Assembly (NCBI RefSeq): GCF_000171235.2
Contig: NZ_ABEA03000218.1
Coordinates: 1 to 64,000 of the forward strand
Direction: 5' to 3'
Length of the DNA stretch: 64,000 nt
Source: Geminisphaera colitermitum TAV2
GTDB taxonomy: Bacteria > Verrucomicrobiota > Verrucomicrobiia > Opitutales > Opitutaceae
Below are positions 1 to 7,358 of this stretch, piece by piece. Made by a program: the position numbers and the translations under genes. Numbering within the stretch: the stretch's first letter is position 1; each line of letters opens with the position of its first letter. The notes under the pieces were generated by a model that did no database searches, was not told the origin of the DNA, and saw only the letters and a program-made list of their open reading frames with translations.

Positions 1-957
1 GACCTCGCCGCCATCGGCGGATTCCCGGAGCAAATCACCCTCGCCTACAACAAAGCCCAGTCCCTCCGCTACGGCGAAAACCCCCACCAGCAAGCCGCCC
101 TCTACGGCACTTTTCATAACCACTTCCAGCAACTCCAGGGCAAGGAACTCTCCTACAACAACATTCTCGACATCACCTCCGCCACCTACCTCATCGGCGA
201 ATTCGAGAAACCCACCGTTGCCATCCTCAAGCACACCAACCCCTGCGGAGTGGCCAGCGCGGATACACTCCTCGACGCCTGGCACGCCGCCTTCGAGACC
301 GACAAGCAAGCCCCCTTTGGCGGCATCATCGTGGTCAACCGCACGCTCGACACCGACGTCGCCGAACAGATCAAGGACATCTTCACCGAAGTCATCATCG
401 CCCCCCGCTTCACCGACGCCGCGCTGGCCCTCTTTGCCAAAAAGAAAAACCTCCGCCTCATGATCGCCAAGGAAGGACTCGGCGCCGACTCGCTCCAAGA
501 CGTGCGCTCCGTGGTCGGCGGCGTGCTCGTGCAGGACCGCAACATCAAGCTCGGCAACCAGGCTGACTTCAAGGTGGTCACCCAACGCCAGCCCACCGCC
601 GAGGAATGGGCGACGATGCTCTTTGGCTGGCGCGTGTGCAAACACGTCAAGTCCAACGCCATCGTTTACTGTCGCGGCGAACGCACGCTCGGCGTTGGCG
701 CGGGCCAGATGGCGCGCGTGGACAGTTCCCGCATCGCCGTCTGGAAAGCCGGCGAAGCCAAGCTCGACCTCCACGGCTCCGTCGTGGTGAGCGAAGCGTT
801 GTTCCCCTTTGCCGACGGCCTGATTGCCGCCGCCGATGCCGGCGCGACCGCCGCGATTCAACCGGGCGGTTCCGTGCGCGACGAAGAGGTCATCAAGGCC
901 GCCGACGAACGCGGCATGGCGATGGTCTTCACCGGCATCCGCCATTTCAAACACTGA
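1..957 (+). CDS. purH: Bifunctional purine biosynthesis protein PurH, 3' part (5' end outside window)
   Basis: C-terminal part of the bifunctional enzyme that formylates AICAR and closes the ring to IMP in the last two steps of purine synthesis. The visible 318 codons are open from base 1. They contain LRYGENPHQ near codon 23, KHTNPCG near codon 77 and the GGSVRDEEVI stretch near the end, all landmarks of the AICAR transformylase domain. The IMP cyclohydrolase domain must lie upstream of the window. The stop is followed after 16 bases by a REP hairpin. Family assignment is secure; nothing unusual is visible in the part present. Confidence 0.95.
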   Translation, partial: DLAAIGGFPEQITLAYNKAQSLRYGENPHQQAALYGTFHNHFQQLQGKELSYNNILDITSATYLIGEFEKPTVAILKHTNPCGVASADTLLDAWHAAFETDKQAPFGGIIVVNRTLDTDVAEQIKDIFTEVIIAPRFTDAALALFAKKKNLRLMIAKEGLGADSLQDVRSVVGGVLVQDRNIKLGNQADFKVVTQRQPTAEEWATMLFGWRVCKHVKSNAIVYCRGERTLGVGAGQMARVDSSRIAVWKAGEAKLDLHGSVVVSEALFPFADGLIAAADAGATAAIQPGGSVRDEEVIKAADERGMAMVFTGIRHFKH

Positions 958-973
958 CGCCCAAGGAGCGAAC

Positions 974-1056
974 CCAAGGAGCGGCGGTCTCCAGGCCGCC
1001 GGACGACGCGTAGCGTCGCCCAAGTGTCCGGCGGCCTGGAGACCGCCGCTCCTTGG
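974..1056. repeat. REP-type hairpin upstream of the RAYT gene
   Basis: Two 31-base arms (974-1004 and 1026-1056) are perfect inverted repeats around a 21-base centre that contains its own small palindrome (GACGCGTAGCGTC). The whole unit reappears in reverse orientation after the RAYT gene at 1718-1797. Such paired hairpins are the expected substrates of REP-associated transposases. Confidence 0.85.
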
Positions 1057-1072
1057 GTTTCCTCATTTCCAC

Positions 1073-1714
1073 ATGCCCGACGAACCCCATTTCTTTCGCC
1101 CGGTTGAAGACATCAAGGTGACACGAAACCGGCTCCCTCACTGGCAGCAAAACGGAAACGTCTTTTTCGTGACTTACCGTCTCTCGGATTCCCTCCCGGC
1201 ACACCTGCTTCGCGGCTGGTCGCAAGAGCGGGAATCTTGGTTGCGACAAAACCCGCCGCCGCACTCCACCGAAAAAGAACTGGAGTATCACCAACACTTC
1301 TCGACCCGGATTGAACAATGGCTTGATGCAGGACACGGATGCTGTGCCCTTCGCCATCACGACATGAGGGAACAGGTGGTGCAGACCCTTTTATTTTTCG
1401 AAGGCAACCGCTGCCAGCAGACCGCGTTTATCGTCATGCCGAACCATGTTCACGCACTCTTCTCGCTGCTCGACGGCGTTGACCTCGGGAAATTGCTCAT
1501 GTCCTGGAAAAGCTATGCCGGACGGGAAATCGGCAAACTACAGGGATCCAGAACATGGCCGGGATGGCAAAAGGACTACTTCGACCGCTTGATTCGCAAC
1601 GAGCAGCACCTTGCGAATTGCGTAAGGTATATTCGTCGGAATCCTGCGAAGGCCTCATTAAGTGAAGGCGAATTTCATCTATGGGAGAGCCCTCAAGCCA
1701 AAGCCATCGTATAG
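1073..1714 (+). CDS. REP-associated tyrosine transposase (RAYT, IS200/Y1-like)
   Basis: A 213-residue single-domain HUH nuclease. MPNHVHALF at residues 122-130 supplies the His-x-His metal site, and YIRRNPAKA starting at Tyr186 matches the position of the family's catalytic tyrosine. Length and motifs fit RAYT proteins, which nick and move REP palindromes. ATG at 1073 was chosen because it lies 16 bases after the upstream hairpin and starts the conserved FFRP...RRLPHW-type region. The reading frame is open further upstream but only through the repeat. The gene sits exactly between two copies of the same hairpin in opposite orientation, supporting a mobile or domesticated gene-plus-REP unit. 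It appears intact. Confidence 0.9.
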   Translation: MPDEPHFFRPVEDIKVTRNRLPHWQQNGNVFFVTYRLSDSLPAHLLRGWSQERESWLRQNPPPHSTEKELEYHQHFSTRIEQWLDAGHGCCALRHHDMREQVVQTLLFFEGNRCQQTAFIVMPNHVHALFSLLDGVDLGKLLMSWKSYAGREIGKLQGSRTWPGWQKDYFDRLIRNEQHLANCVRYIRRNPAKASLSEGEFHLWESPQAKAIV

Positions 1715-1717
1715 TGA

Positions 1718-1797
1718 AAGGAGCGGCGGTCTCCAGGCCGCCGGACACTTTGGGCGACGCTACGCGTCGTCCGGCGGCCTGGAGACCGCCGCTCCTT
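1718..1797. repeat. REP-type hairpin downstream of the RAYT gene
   Basis: Arms at 1718-1746 and 1769-1797 are inverted repeats. The unit is the reverse complement of 974-1056 with one extra T in the loop side. It begins three bases after the RAYT stop codon and could also act as a transcription barrier before the next gene. Confidence 0.85.
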
Positions 1798-1823
1798 GAT
1801 CGCTCCTCCTCTTTCCAGCGTCC

Positions 1824-2831
1824 ATGTCCGCCCATCCTGCAACCACCTCCGCCTTTACCGGCATCCTGATCGAAAAAAACGCCGCCGGGACCACCGCCCG
1901 CCTGACCACGCTCGACGAGGCAAATCTGCCTCCGGGCGAAGTCATGGTGCGCGTGACGTATTCGTCACTCAACTACAAGGATGCCCTGGCGATTCACAAC
2001 CGCGCGCCCATCGTCCGCGCCTTCCCCATGGTGCCCGGCGTAGATCTGGCCGGCACGGTCGAGCACAGCACGTCGCCCGACTTCGCGCCCGGCGAACAGG
2101 TGTTTCTCAACGGACAGGGTGTGGGCGAAAACCATTGGGGCGGGCTCGCGCAAAAAGCCCGCGTTCCTGCCGCGTATCTTCTCAAAATCCCCGCGCCGCT
2201 CACGCCCGCCAGCGTCATGGCGGTGGGCACTGCGGGCTACACGGCGATGCTCTGCGTGGCCGCGCTCGAACGCGCCGGTGTCACACCCGCGGCGGGCGAC
2301 GTGCTCGTCACAGGGGCCTCGGGCGGCGTCGGCGGCTTTGCTGTCGCGCTGCTGGCGGCGCGAGGCTTTCGCGTCATTGCCTCGACCGGACGTGTGGAGG
2401 AAAGCGATTACCTTAAACAACTCGGCGCAGCTGAGGTCATTGACCGCGCCACGCTGTCATCGCCCGGCAAACCGTTGCAAAAAGAACGCTGGGCCGCCGC
2501 GGTGGACACCGTGGGCAGCCACACGCTGGCCAATGTGTGCGCGGGCACGAAGTATCGCGGTGTGGTGACGGCTTGCGGCATGGCGCAAGGGCTGGATTTC
2601 CCGGCCTCGGTTGCGCCCTTTATTCTGCGTCATGTTTCGCTGCTCGGCATCGACGCCGTGCGCACGCCCCGCGCCGAGCAGGAGACGGTCTGGGCGCGGA
2701 TTGCCCGCGAACTTGATCCCGCCAAACTCGCGTTGCTCACGAATGAAGTTCCGTTGAGCGACGCCATCCCCGCCGCCGCGCGCCTGCTCGAAGGCAAAGT
2801 CCGCGGCCGCGTGGTGGTGGCGATTCCGTAG
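1824..2831 (+). CDS. acuI: Medium-chain quinone/acrylyl-CoA reductase-type oxidoreductase (YhdH/AcuI family)
   Basis: A 335-residue zinc-independent medium-chain dehydrogenase. The N-terminal GroES-like half contains SSLNYKDALAI and MVPGVDLAGTV. The Rossmann half has the nucleotide-binding stretch VTGASGGVGGFAVALL near residue 160 and ends with GKVRGRVVV. These are typical of the YhdH/AcuI branch, whose characterised members reduce acryloyl-CoA to propionyl-CoA with NADPH. Substrate here is inferred from family only. The gene follows the downstream REP hairpin by 26 bases and is likely transcribed on its own. Confidence 0.85.
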   Translation: MSAHPATTSAFTGILIEKNAAGTTARLTTLDEANLPPGEVMVRVTYSSLNYKDALAIHNRAPIVRAFPMVPGVDLAGTVEHSTSPDFAPGEQVFLNGQGVGENHWGGLAQKARVPAAYLLKIPAPLTPASVMAVGTAGYTAMLCVAALERAGVTPAAGDVLVTGASGGVGGFAVALLAARGFRVIASTGRVEESDYLKQLGAAEVIDRATLSSPGKPLQKERWAAAVDTVGSHTLANVCAGTKYRGVVTACGMAQGLDFPASVAPFILRHVSLLGIDAVRTPRAEQETVWARIARELDPAKLALLTNEVPLSDAIPAAARLLEGKVRGRVVVAIP

Positions 2832-2944
2832 CCATGCGGCCCGACGGGGCTTGCCACGGGACGGGTCCGCAGGGATAACGAGCCACGCCTTCGTGGGAAA
2901 CGAACATCCCGAAGACGAGGAAACTCAAACAAAGGAAACCCGTC

Positions 2945-3088
2945 ATGGGCGACAGATCTCCGAAATCCACGCAGAAACAGGCATCGCAAAAACAGTCGAA
3001 ACTGGATGCCTCGAATCAAAAAAAACAGGCCGTTATCACGGCGCAGCAGGCGACCAAGGCCAAGGCCGCGGCGCTCAAAAAAAAGTAG
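2945..3088 (+). CDS. Small basic Lys/Gln/Ala-rich protein, 47 aa
   Basis: A short intact gene: ATG at 2945, TAG at 3086. A purine-rich AAAGGAAA ribosome-binding site lies about 8 bases before the ATG, and a rho-independent terminator begins 15 bases after the stop. The product starts MGDRSPKSTQKQ and ends in a Lys-rich tail (AAALKKK). It has no cysteine, tryptophan or hydrophobic segment, so it is probably disordered and cationic. From memory, small proteins starting MGDxSPKS are widespread in bacteria without a known function; I do not assign one. Own ribosome site plus own terminator argue that it is a real, separately expressed gene. Confidence 0.75.
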   Translation: MGDRSPKSTQKQASQKQSKLDASNQKKQAVITAQQATKAKAAALKKK

Positions 3089-3103
3089 GCTCCTTGTGGT
3101 CCT

Positions 3104-3139
3104 CCCCCCCCCCCCCGCCATCGAGAAGAGGCGGAGGGG
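3104..3139 (+). terminator. Rho-independent terminator built on a poly-C tract
   Basis: The 13-C run at 3104-3116 plus CGCC pairs with GGCGGAGGGGGGG at 3130-3132 and just upstream, followed by A and six T residues at 3134-3139. It ends the transcript of the 47-residue protein gene. One arm being a homopolymer means the stem stays pairable if the tract changes length. Confidence 0.75.
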
Positions 3140-3200
3140 GGGATTTTTTATGCCGTCTCGATGACTAGAATAGTTGCAGTTGAATTGTATCCGTTGTCTT

Positions 3201-3382
3201 GACGGTAGGGAGGCCTCTCCGAGGCCTCCGAAACCACGCTCCATCTACCTATGAATTTCGCATCCTCACACTACGCACGGCGGAGGCCTCGGACGGAGCG
3301 CAGCAGCGCGGAGATGGCATCGCCGACGGCGATGGCCCGAAGGGCTGCCCTCGGCAGAGGGCACAAAGGCCTCCCTACCGTC
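3201..3382. repeat. Palindromic repeat, family D (long form)
   Basis: The outer arms GACGGTAGGGAGGCCT (3201-3216) and its exact complement at 3367-3382 enclose about 150 bases with further small palindromes. The flank CCGTTGTCTT just before it recurs before the short form at 47170-47200, so both belong to one repeat family. Confidence 0.7.
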
Positions 3383-3412
3383 AATACAACGGCTACCGTT
3401 TTGAATAAAATG

Positions 3413-4210
3413 CTATTCGGGAAGGCGCACCTGCCAGTTGCCGGCTTTTTCATCGAGTTTGAGCAGGCCGCGTTTTTGCCCTTCGCGGAGCAGGTCGGTG
3501 AAGGCACTGAAACCGTAGGCGCGTTCGTTGAAGCCGGGATTCTGGCGCTTGATGGCCTGTTTTACCATCGAGGCCCAGATGCTTTCGTCGGCGCCGCGTT
3601 CGTCGATGAGGGCGTTGATCGTGGCCATGACGAGTTCGAGAGCCTTGGCGGGATCGGGACGCTTGGCGACGGGCTCGACGGTCTTGGGCGCGGCGGCGGA
3701 CGCCGTGCCACGAGAGCGCACCCTGGGCGGATTGGTGCGCACGAGGTCGTCGTAGTAGATGAACTCGTCGCAGTTGGCTATGAAGAGGTCGGAGGTGGAG
3801 TTTTTCACGCCGACGCCAATGACGGTCTTGCCGTTTTCACGGAGCTTGCTGACGAGCGGGGAAAAATCGGAGTCGCCGCTGATGATGGCGAAAGCGTCCA
3901 CGTGGTCGTTGGTGTAGCAGAGATCGAGGGCATCGACGACCATGCGGATGTCGGCGGAGTTTTTGCCGGACTGTCGGACGTGGGGAATCTCAATGAGTTC
4001 GAAGGCGGCTTCATGCAGGGGTCGCTTGAAGTCCTTGTAACGTTCAAAATCGCAGTAGGCTTTTTTGACGACGATGTTGCCCTTGATGAGGAGGCGTTCG
4101 AAGACCTTGCCGATGTCGAATTGGGGGAAGCGGGCGTCCTGCGCCCCACGGGCAATGTTTTCCAGATCAAGAAAAACTGCCAGAGTGTGAGGCGAGTCGG
4201 GTGTGTTCAT
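3413..4210 (-). CDS. NYN-domain putative ribonuclease with C-terminal LOTUS/OST-HTH-like domain
   Basis: A 265-residue protein. Residues 10-150 form a PIN-like NYN fold: AVFLDLENI, SADIRMVVDAL and ISGDSDFSPLV supply the acidic residues expected to bind metal. A charged linker follows, and the last ~75 residues (ALELVMATINAL through NWQVRLPE) look like an OST-HTH/LOTUS RNA-binding domain. Proteins with this layout are predicted nucleases acting on RNA. Its ATG overlaps the argF stop in ATGA (4207-4210), so it is probably translated by coupling from the argF message. A role in controlling that message is possible but not shown. Confidence 0.85.
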   Translation of the reverse strand: MNTPDSPHTLAVFLDLENIARGAQDARFPQFDIGKVFERLLIKGNIVVKKAYCDFERYKDFKRPLHEAAFELIEIPHVRQSGKNSADIRMVVDALDLCYTNDHVDAFAIISGDSDFSPLVSKLRENGKTVIGVGVKNSTSDLFIANCDEFIYYDDLVRTNPPRVRSRGTASAAAPKTVEPVAKRPDPAKALELVMATINALIDERGADESIWASMVKQAIKRQNPGFNERAYGFSAFTDLLREGQKRGLLKLDEKAGNWQVRLPE

Positions 4211-5172
4211 GGGTGGCGCGCGTGACGGGCGAGCACGGTCATGATGGCTTTTTGCGTGTGCAGACGGTTTTCCGCCTGATCGAAAATGATGGAGCGGGGG
4301 TTGTCCAACACCTCCTGCGTCACTTCCTTGCCGACGTAGGCGGGCAGGCAGTGCATGAAAAGGGCGTCAGACTTGGCGGCGGCAAAGAGCTTGGCGGTCA
4401 CGCTGTAAGGGCTCATCTGCGCGATGCGTTCTTTGGCTTCGTCCTCCTTGCCCATGCTCACCCACACGTCGGTGTAGACGACATCGGCGTTTTTTACGGC
4501 TTCGCAGGGGTCGTGCGTGAATTGGTAGCGTCCGGCGAGGCCGAGGCGCTTGCTCTCGGCGGCAAGCAGGGTGTTGAACTCGGCGGAGGGCTCGAAGCCC
4601 TTGGGTCCGGCGAGCGAGATGTCCATGCCGAAGAGGTTGGCGCCGAGTATCCACGAGTTGGCCATGTTGCACGCGGTGTCGCCAAGGAAGGCGATCTTGC
4701 GGCCCTTGAGCGAGGCGAAGAGGTCACCGTTGGCGGACGCCCAACGCTCGGCCATGGTGAAGGCGTCGGTGTAAATCTGGCAGGGATGCAGGAAGTCGGT
4801 CAGGGCGTTGATGACGGGAATCGTGCCGCTGGCGGCGAGACGCTCGACTTCGCTGTGCGCGTAGGTGCGCACGATCAGGCCGTGCACGAAGCGCGAGAGG
4901 ACGCGGGCGGTGTCTTCCACGGATTCGCCGCGCCCGAGCTGGATGTCACCTTTGTTGAGAAAAAGCGGGTTGCCGCCGAGTTCGTGCACGCCGACTTCAA
5001 AGGAAACGCGGGTGCGCGTGGAGGATTTGGAGAAAATCAGGGCCCAGGTTTGATACTGGAGGACAGCCGGGGTGGCGGACGTGCCACGCTTCTGTTTGAG
5101 GTCGCGGGCCAAGGCAAACACTTCGGCCGCTTCTTGCGGCGTGAAGTCCGTCTCTTTGAGGAAGTGCTTCAT
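4207..5172 (-). CDS. argF: Ornithine carbamoyltransferase
   Basis: A 321-residue enzyme of arginine synthesis, transferring the carbamoyl group to ornithine to make citrulline. Carbamoyl-phosphate motif SSTRTRVSFE lies near residue 50, HPCQ near 130, and HCLPAYVGKEV near 275. The ornithine-loop stretch VVYTDVWVSMGKE is also present. Start at 5172 (MKHFLKETDF) matches the usual family N-terminus; the longer open frame upstream overlaps the divergent SDR gene and is not used. No strong ribosome-binding site is visible. The gene overlaps the NYN gene by four bases, forming a two-gene operon. Confidence 0.93.
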   Translation of the reverse strand: MKHFLKETDFTPQEAAEVFALARDLKQKRGTSATPAVLQYQTWALIFSKSSTRTRVSFEVGVHELGGNPLFLNKGDIQLGRGESVEDTARVLSRFVHGLIVRTYAHSEVERLAASGTIPVINALTDFLHPCQIYTDAFTMAERWASANGDLFASLKGRKIAFLGDTACNMANSWILGANLFGMDISLAGPKGFEPSAEFNTLLAAESKRLGLAGRYQFTHDPCEAVKNADVVYTDVWVSMGKEDEAKERIAQMSPYSVTAKLFAAAKSDALFMHCLPAYVGKEVTQEVLDNPRSIIFDQAENRLHTQKAIMTVLARHARHP

Positions 5173-5287
5173 AAAAGGAAGCGACCATGCGTAAGGGGCC
5201 GCGCGGGGCGCTACGAGAGCAAAATTCGCCTTTGGCAACCGGCCTTTGGGATTCACTCGCCGGGCAAACGGGGTTATTGTCCCGCGC

Positions 5288-5989
5288 ATGAGCAAGACGG
5301 AGAAAACGAAAAAGATCATCATCACCGGCGTGACGCGCGGACTGGGCAAGGCATTGGCGGAAGAGTTCATCCGGCTCGGGCACATTGTTGTCGGCTGCGG
5401 GCGTTCGGCGGAGGGCGTGCTCGACCTGCGTTTCGCGCATGGCGCGCCGCATCGCTTCGACGTGCTTGACGTGTCGGAGCCCAACAAGGTGGACGTGTGG
5501 GCCGAAACGCTCCTCGCCACGCTCGGCGCGCCCGATCTGTTGCTCAACAATGCCGGCGTGTTCAACGCCATGGTTCCGCTCTGGGATGTGCAGGCCGCCG
5601 ACTTCGCACGCGTGATGGACGTCAACATCAAGGGTCCCGCCAACCTGATCCGCGCCTTCGTCCCGGCGATGATCGAGCGCGGTTCCGGGGTGATTGTGAA
5701 TTTCAGTTCGGGCTGGGGGCGCTCCGTTGATGCCCATGCCGCGCCCTACTGCGCGTCCAAGTGGGCCATCGAAGGCATGACCAAGGCGCTTGCCGAGGAG
5801 TTGCCGCCCGGTCTCGCCGCCGTGCCGCTCAACCCCGGCATTATCGACACCGGCCTGCTGCGGCATTGTTTCGGCGAAGAGGCAGCCTCCGCCTATCCCA
5901 AGCCCGAGGCGTGGGCGAAGAAGGCCGCGCCCTTCCTCCTCAAGCTCGGTCCCAAGGACAACGGACGCAGCCTCACGGTCGGGGAATAA
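5288..5989 (+). CDS. Short-chain dehydrogenase/reductase
   Basis: A 233-residue Rossmann enzyme. The cofactor loop TGVTRGLGKAL is at about residues 14-24, LLNNAGVF near 97, an active-site Ser in NFSSGW, and YCASK supplies the Tyr-x-x-x-Lys pair. Start at 5288 (MSKTEKTKK) was preferred to an in-frame ATG at 5246 because it places the first beta strand normally. The gene is divergent from argF with a 115-base gap that must hold both promoters. Substrate is unknown. Confidence 0.8.
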   Translation: MSKTEKTKKIIITGVTRGLGKALAEEFIRLGHIVVGCGRSAEGVLDLRFAHGAPHRFDVLDVSEPNKVDVWAETLLATLGAPDLLLNNAGVFNAMVPLWDVQAADFARVMDVNIKGPANLIRAFVPAMIERGSGVIVNFSSGWGRSVDAHAAPYCASKWAIEGMTKALAEELPPGLAAVPLNPGIIDTGLLRHCFGEEAASAYPKPEAWAKKAAPFLLKLGPKDNGRSLTVGE

Positions 5990-6108
5990 CGTAGCGCGGA
6001 GGGCGGGTTTTTATTGCCAATCCCCGCCAGACGCGGCGCAGCCGCGCCCATCCGATTCTGGAAGTGCGAGGCATGCGTTAACGCGCAGTCCTCATCCAAC
6101 GGGGATTG

Positions 6109-6175
6109 CCCCCTCCCCCCCCCTCCCCCCCTGCGCCCGCCAGTTTCAGCTTTCAGCTTTTCTGCGTTTCGGCTT
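6109..6175. repeat. Interrupted poly-C tract next to short AGCTTTTC-type repeats
   Basis: C5-T-C9-T-C7-T (6109-6132) is followed by CAGTTTCAGCTTTCAGCTTT and related short repeats, just upstream of the DegT-type gene. The same pairing of a C tract with AGCTGAAA/TTTCAGCT words occurs at 57487-57562. Confidence 0.6.
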
Positions 6176-6188
6176 TTCTCGTCCCTCC

Positions 6189-7328
6189 ATGTCCGCTCCC
6201 GCATCCGCGCCCGCATCCGGGCTCGTCAACAAAATCCCGTTCCTCGATCTCTCGTTGCAGCACCGTGCGCTGCGCGAGCAAGCCCTGGCCGCCCTCGCCG
6301 CCACCTACGACGCCACGCGTTTCTGCCTCGGCAAAGATGTGGAGGACTTTGAAAAAAACTTCGCCGCCACGCTCGGTTATCCGAGCGCCCTCGGCGTCAA
6401 CAGCGGCACCTCGCCGCTCCACCTTGCCGCCGCCCTCGCGGGCTGGGGTCCGGGCGACGAAGTCATCGTGCCGCCGTTTACCTTCATCGCCTCGGCCTGG
6501 GGCCCCACCTACGTCGGCGCCACGCCGCGCTTCGTCGATATCGACCCGTTTACGTTTAACCTCGACCCGGCCGCGGTTGCCGCCGCCATCACGCCGCGCA
6601 CCAAGGGCATCGTCATCGTGCATCTTTTCGGCCAGCCCGCGCCGATGGATGAACTCATGGCCATCGCCCGCCAGCACAACCTCTTCGTCGTCGAAGACTG
6701 CGCGCAGGCCGTGGGCGCGCGCTACAAGGGCACACCCGTCGGACTCATCGGCGACGCGGGCACGTTTAGTTTTTACCCGACCAAAAATCTCGGCGGCTGC
6801 GGTGAAGGCGGCGCGTTCGTCTCGCGGCACGAGGACATTTTTGAAAAAGCCCGGCTGCTGCGCGTTCACGGCATGGGGCGGCGCTATTATCACGATCATG
6901 TGGGTTTCAACTTCCGCATGGACGGCTTCCAGGGCGCGCTCCTCAACGTCAAGCTGCCACACCTCGCGGCATGGACGGCGCGGCGTCAGGAAATCGCGCG
7001 ACGTTACCTCGCCGGCATCACGCTCGCCGGGGCGATCCTGCCGACCACGGTCGATTACGGCGCGTGCGTTTACCACCAGTTCACGATCCGCCATCCGCGA
7101 CGCGATGCGTTGCGCGAGTATCTGACAAAGCACGATATCGGCACCGATTTGATTTATCCTGTGCCGCTGCACCGTCAGGCATGTTTTGCGTCGCTCGGTT
7201 ACGCCGAGGGTTCGCTGCCCGTGGCCGAAAAAGCCTGCGCGACTTGCGTGAGCCTGCCGATCTTTCCCGAACTGACCGACGCCCAAGTCGCCCGTGTGAT
7301 CGAGGTCGTCAATGGTTTTGGCGGGTAA
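6189..7328 (+). CDS. DegT/DnrJ/EryC1/StrS-family PLP aminotransferase
   Basis: A 379-residue sugar aminotransferase-type enzyme. VNSGTSPLHLAAAL near residue 70, PPFTFIASA near 97, VEDCAQAVGARYKG near 160, and the PLP-lysine motif SFYPTKNLGGCGEGG near 190 are all present. Family members transfer an amino group to keto-sugars for lipopolysaccharide or other surface glycans. ATG at 6189 was used; the frame is open upstream only through the poly-C tract. The neighbour is murA on the opposite strand (convergent, ~30 bases apart), so no operon partner shows the sugar. Confidence 0.88.
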   Translation: MSAPASAPASGLVNKIPFLDLSLQHRALREQALAALAATYDATRFCLGKDVEDFEKNFAATLGYPSALGVNSGTSPLHLAAALAGWGPGDEVIVPPFTFIASAWGPTYVGATPRFVDIDPFTFNLDPAAVAAAITPRTKGIVIVHLFGQPAPMDELMAIARQHNLFVVEDCAQAVGARYKGTPVGLIGDAGTFSFYPTKNLGGCGEGGAFVSRHEDIFEKARLLRVHGMGRRYYHDHVGFNFRMDGFQGALLNVKLPHLAAWTARRQEIARRYLAGITLAGAILPTTVDYGACVYHQFTIRHPRRDALREYLTKHDIGTDLIYPVPLHRQACFASLGYAEGSLPVAEKACATCVSLPIFPELTDAQVARVIEVVNGFGG

Positions 7329-7358
7329 TGGGGAAATCAGATTAAAGATTAACGCTGG

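Larger units (their letters stand above)
2832..3412. other. Intergenic region with a small gene, a terminator and a palindromic repeat
   Basis: This 580-base gap between the reductase and the NYN gene holds the 47-codon gene at 2945-3088, the poly-C terminator at 3104-3139, and the large REP-D inverted repeat at 3201-3382. Nothing else with coding character was seen. Confidence 0.7.

Noticed and set aside
186-662. Long minus-strand open frame inside purH
   Set aside because: It is the antisense shadow of a well-recognised enzyme and has no family-like features.
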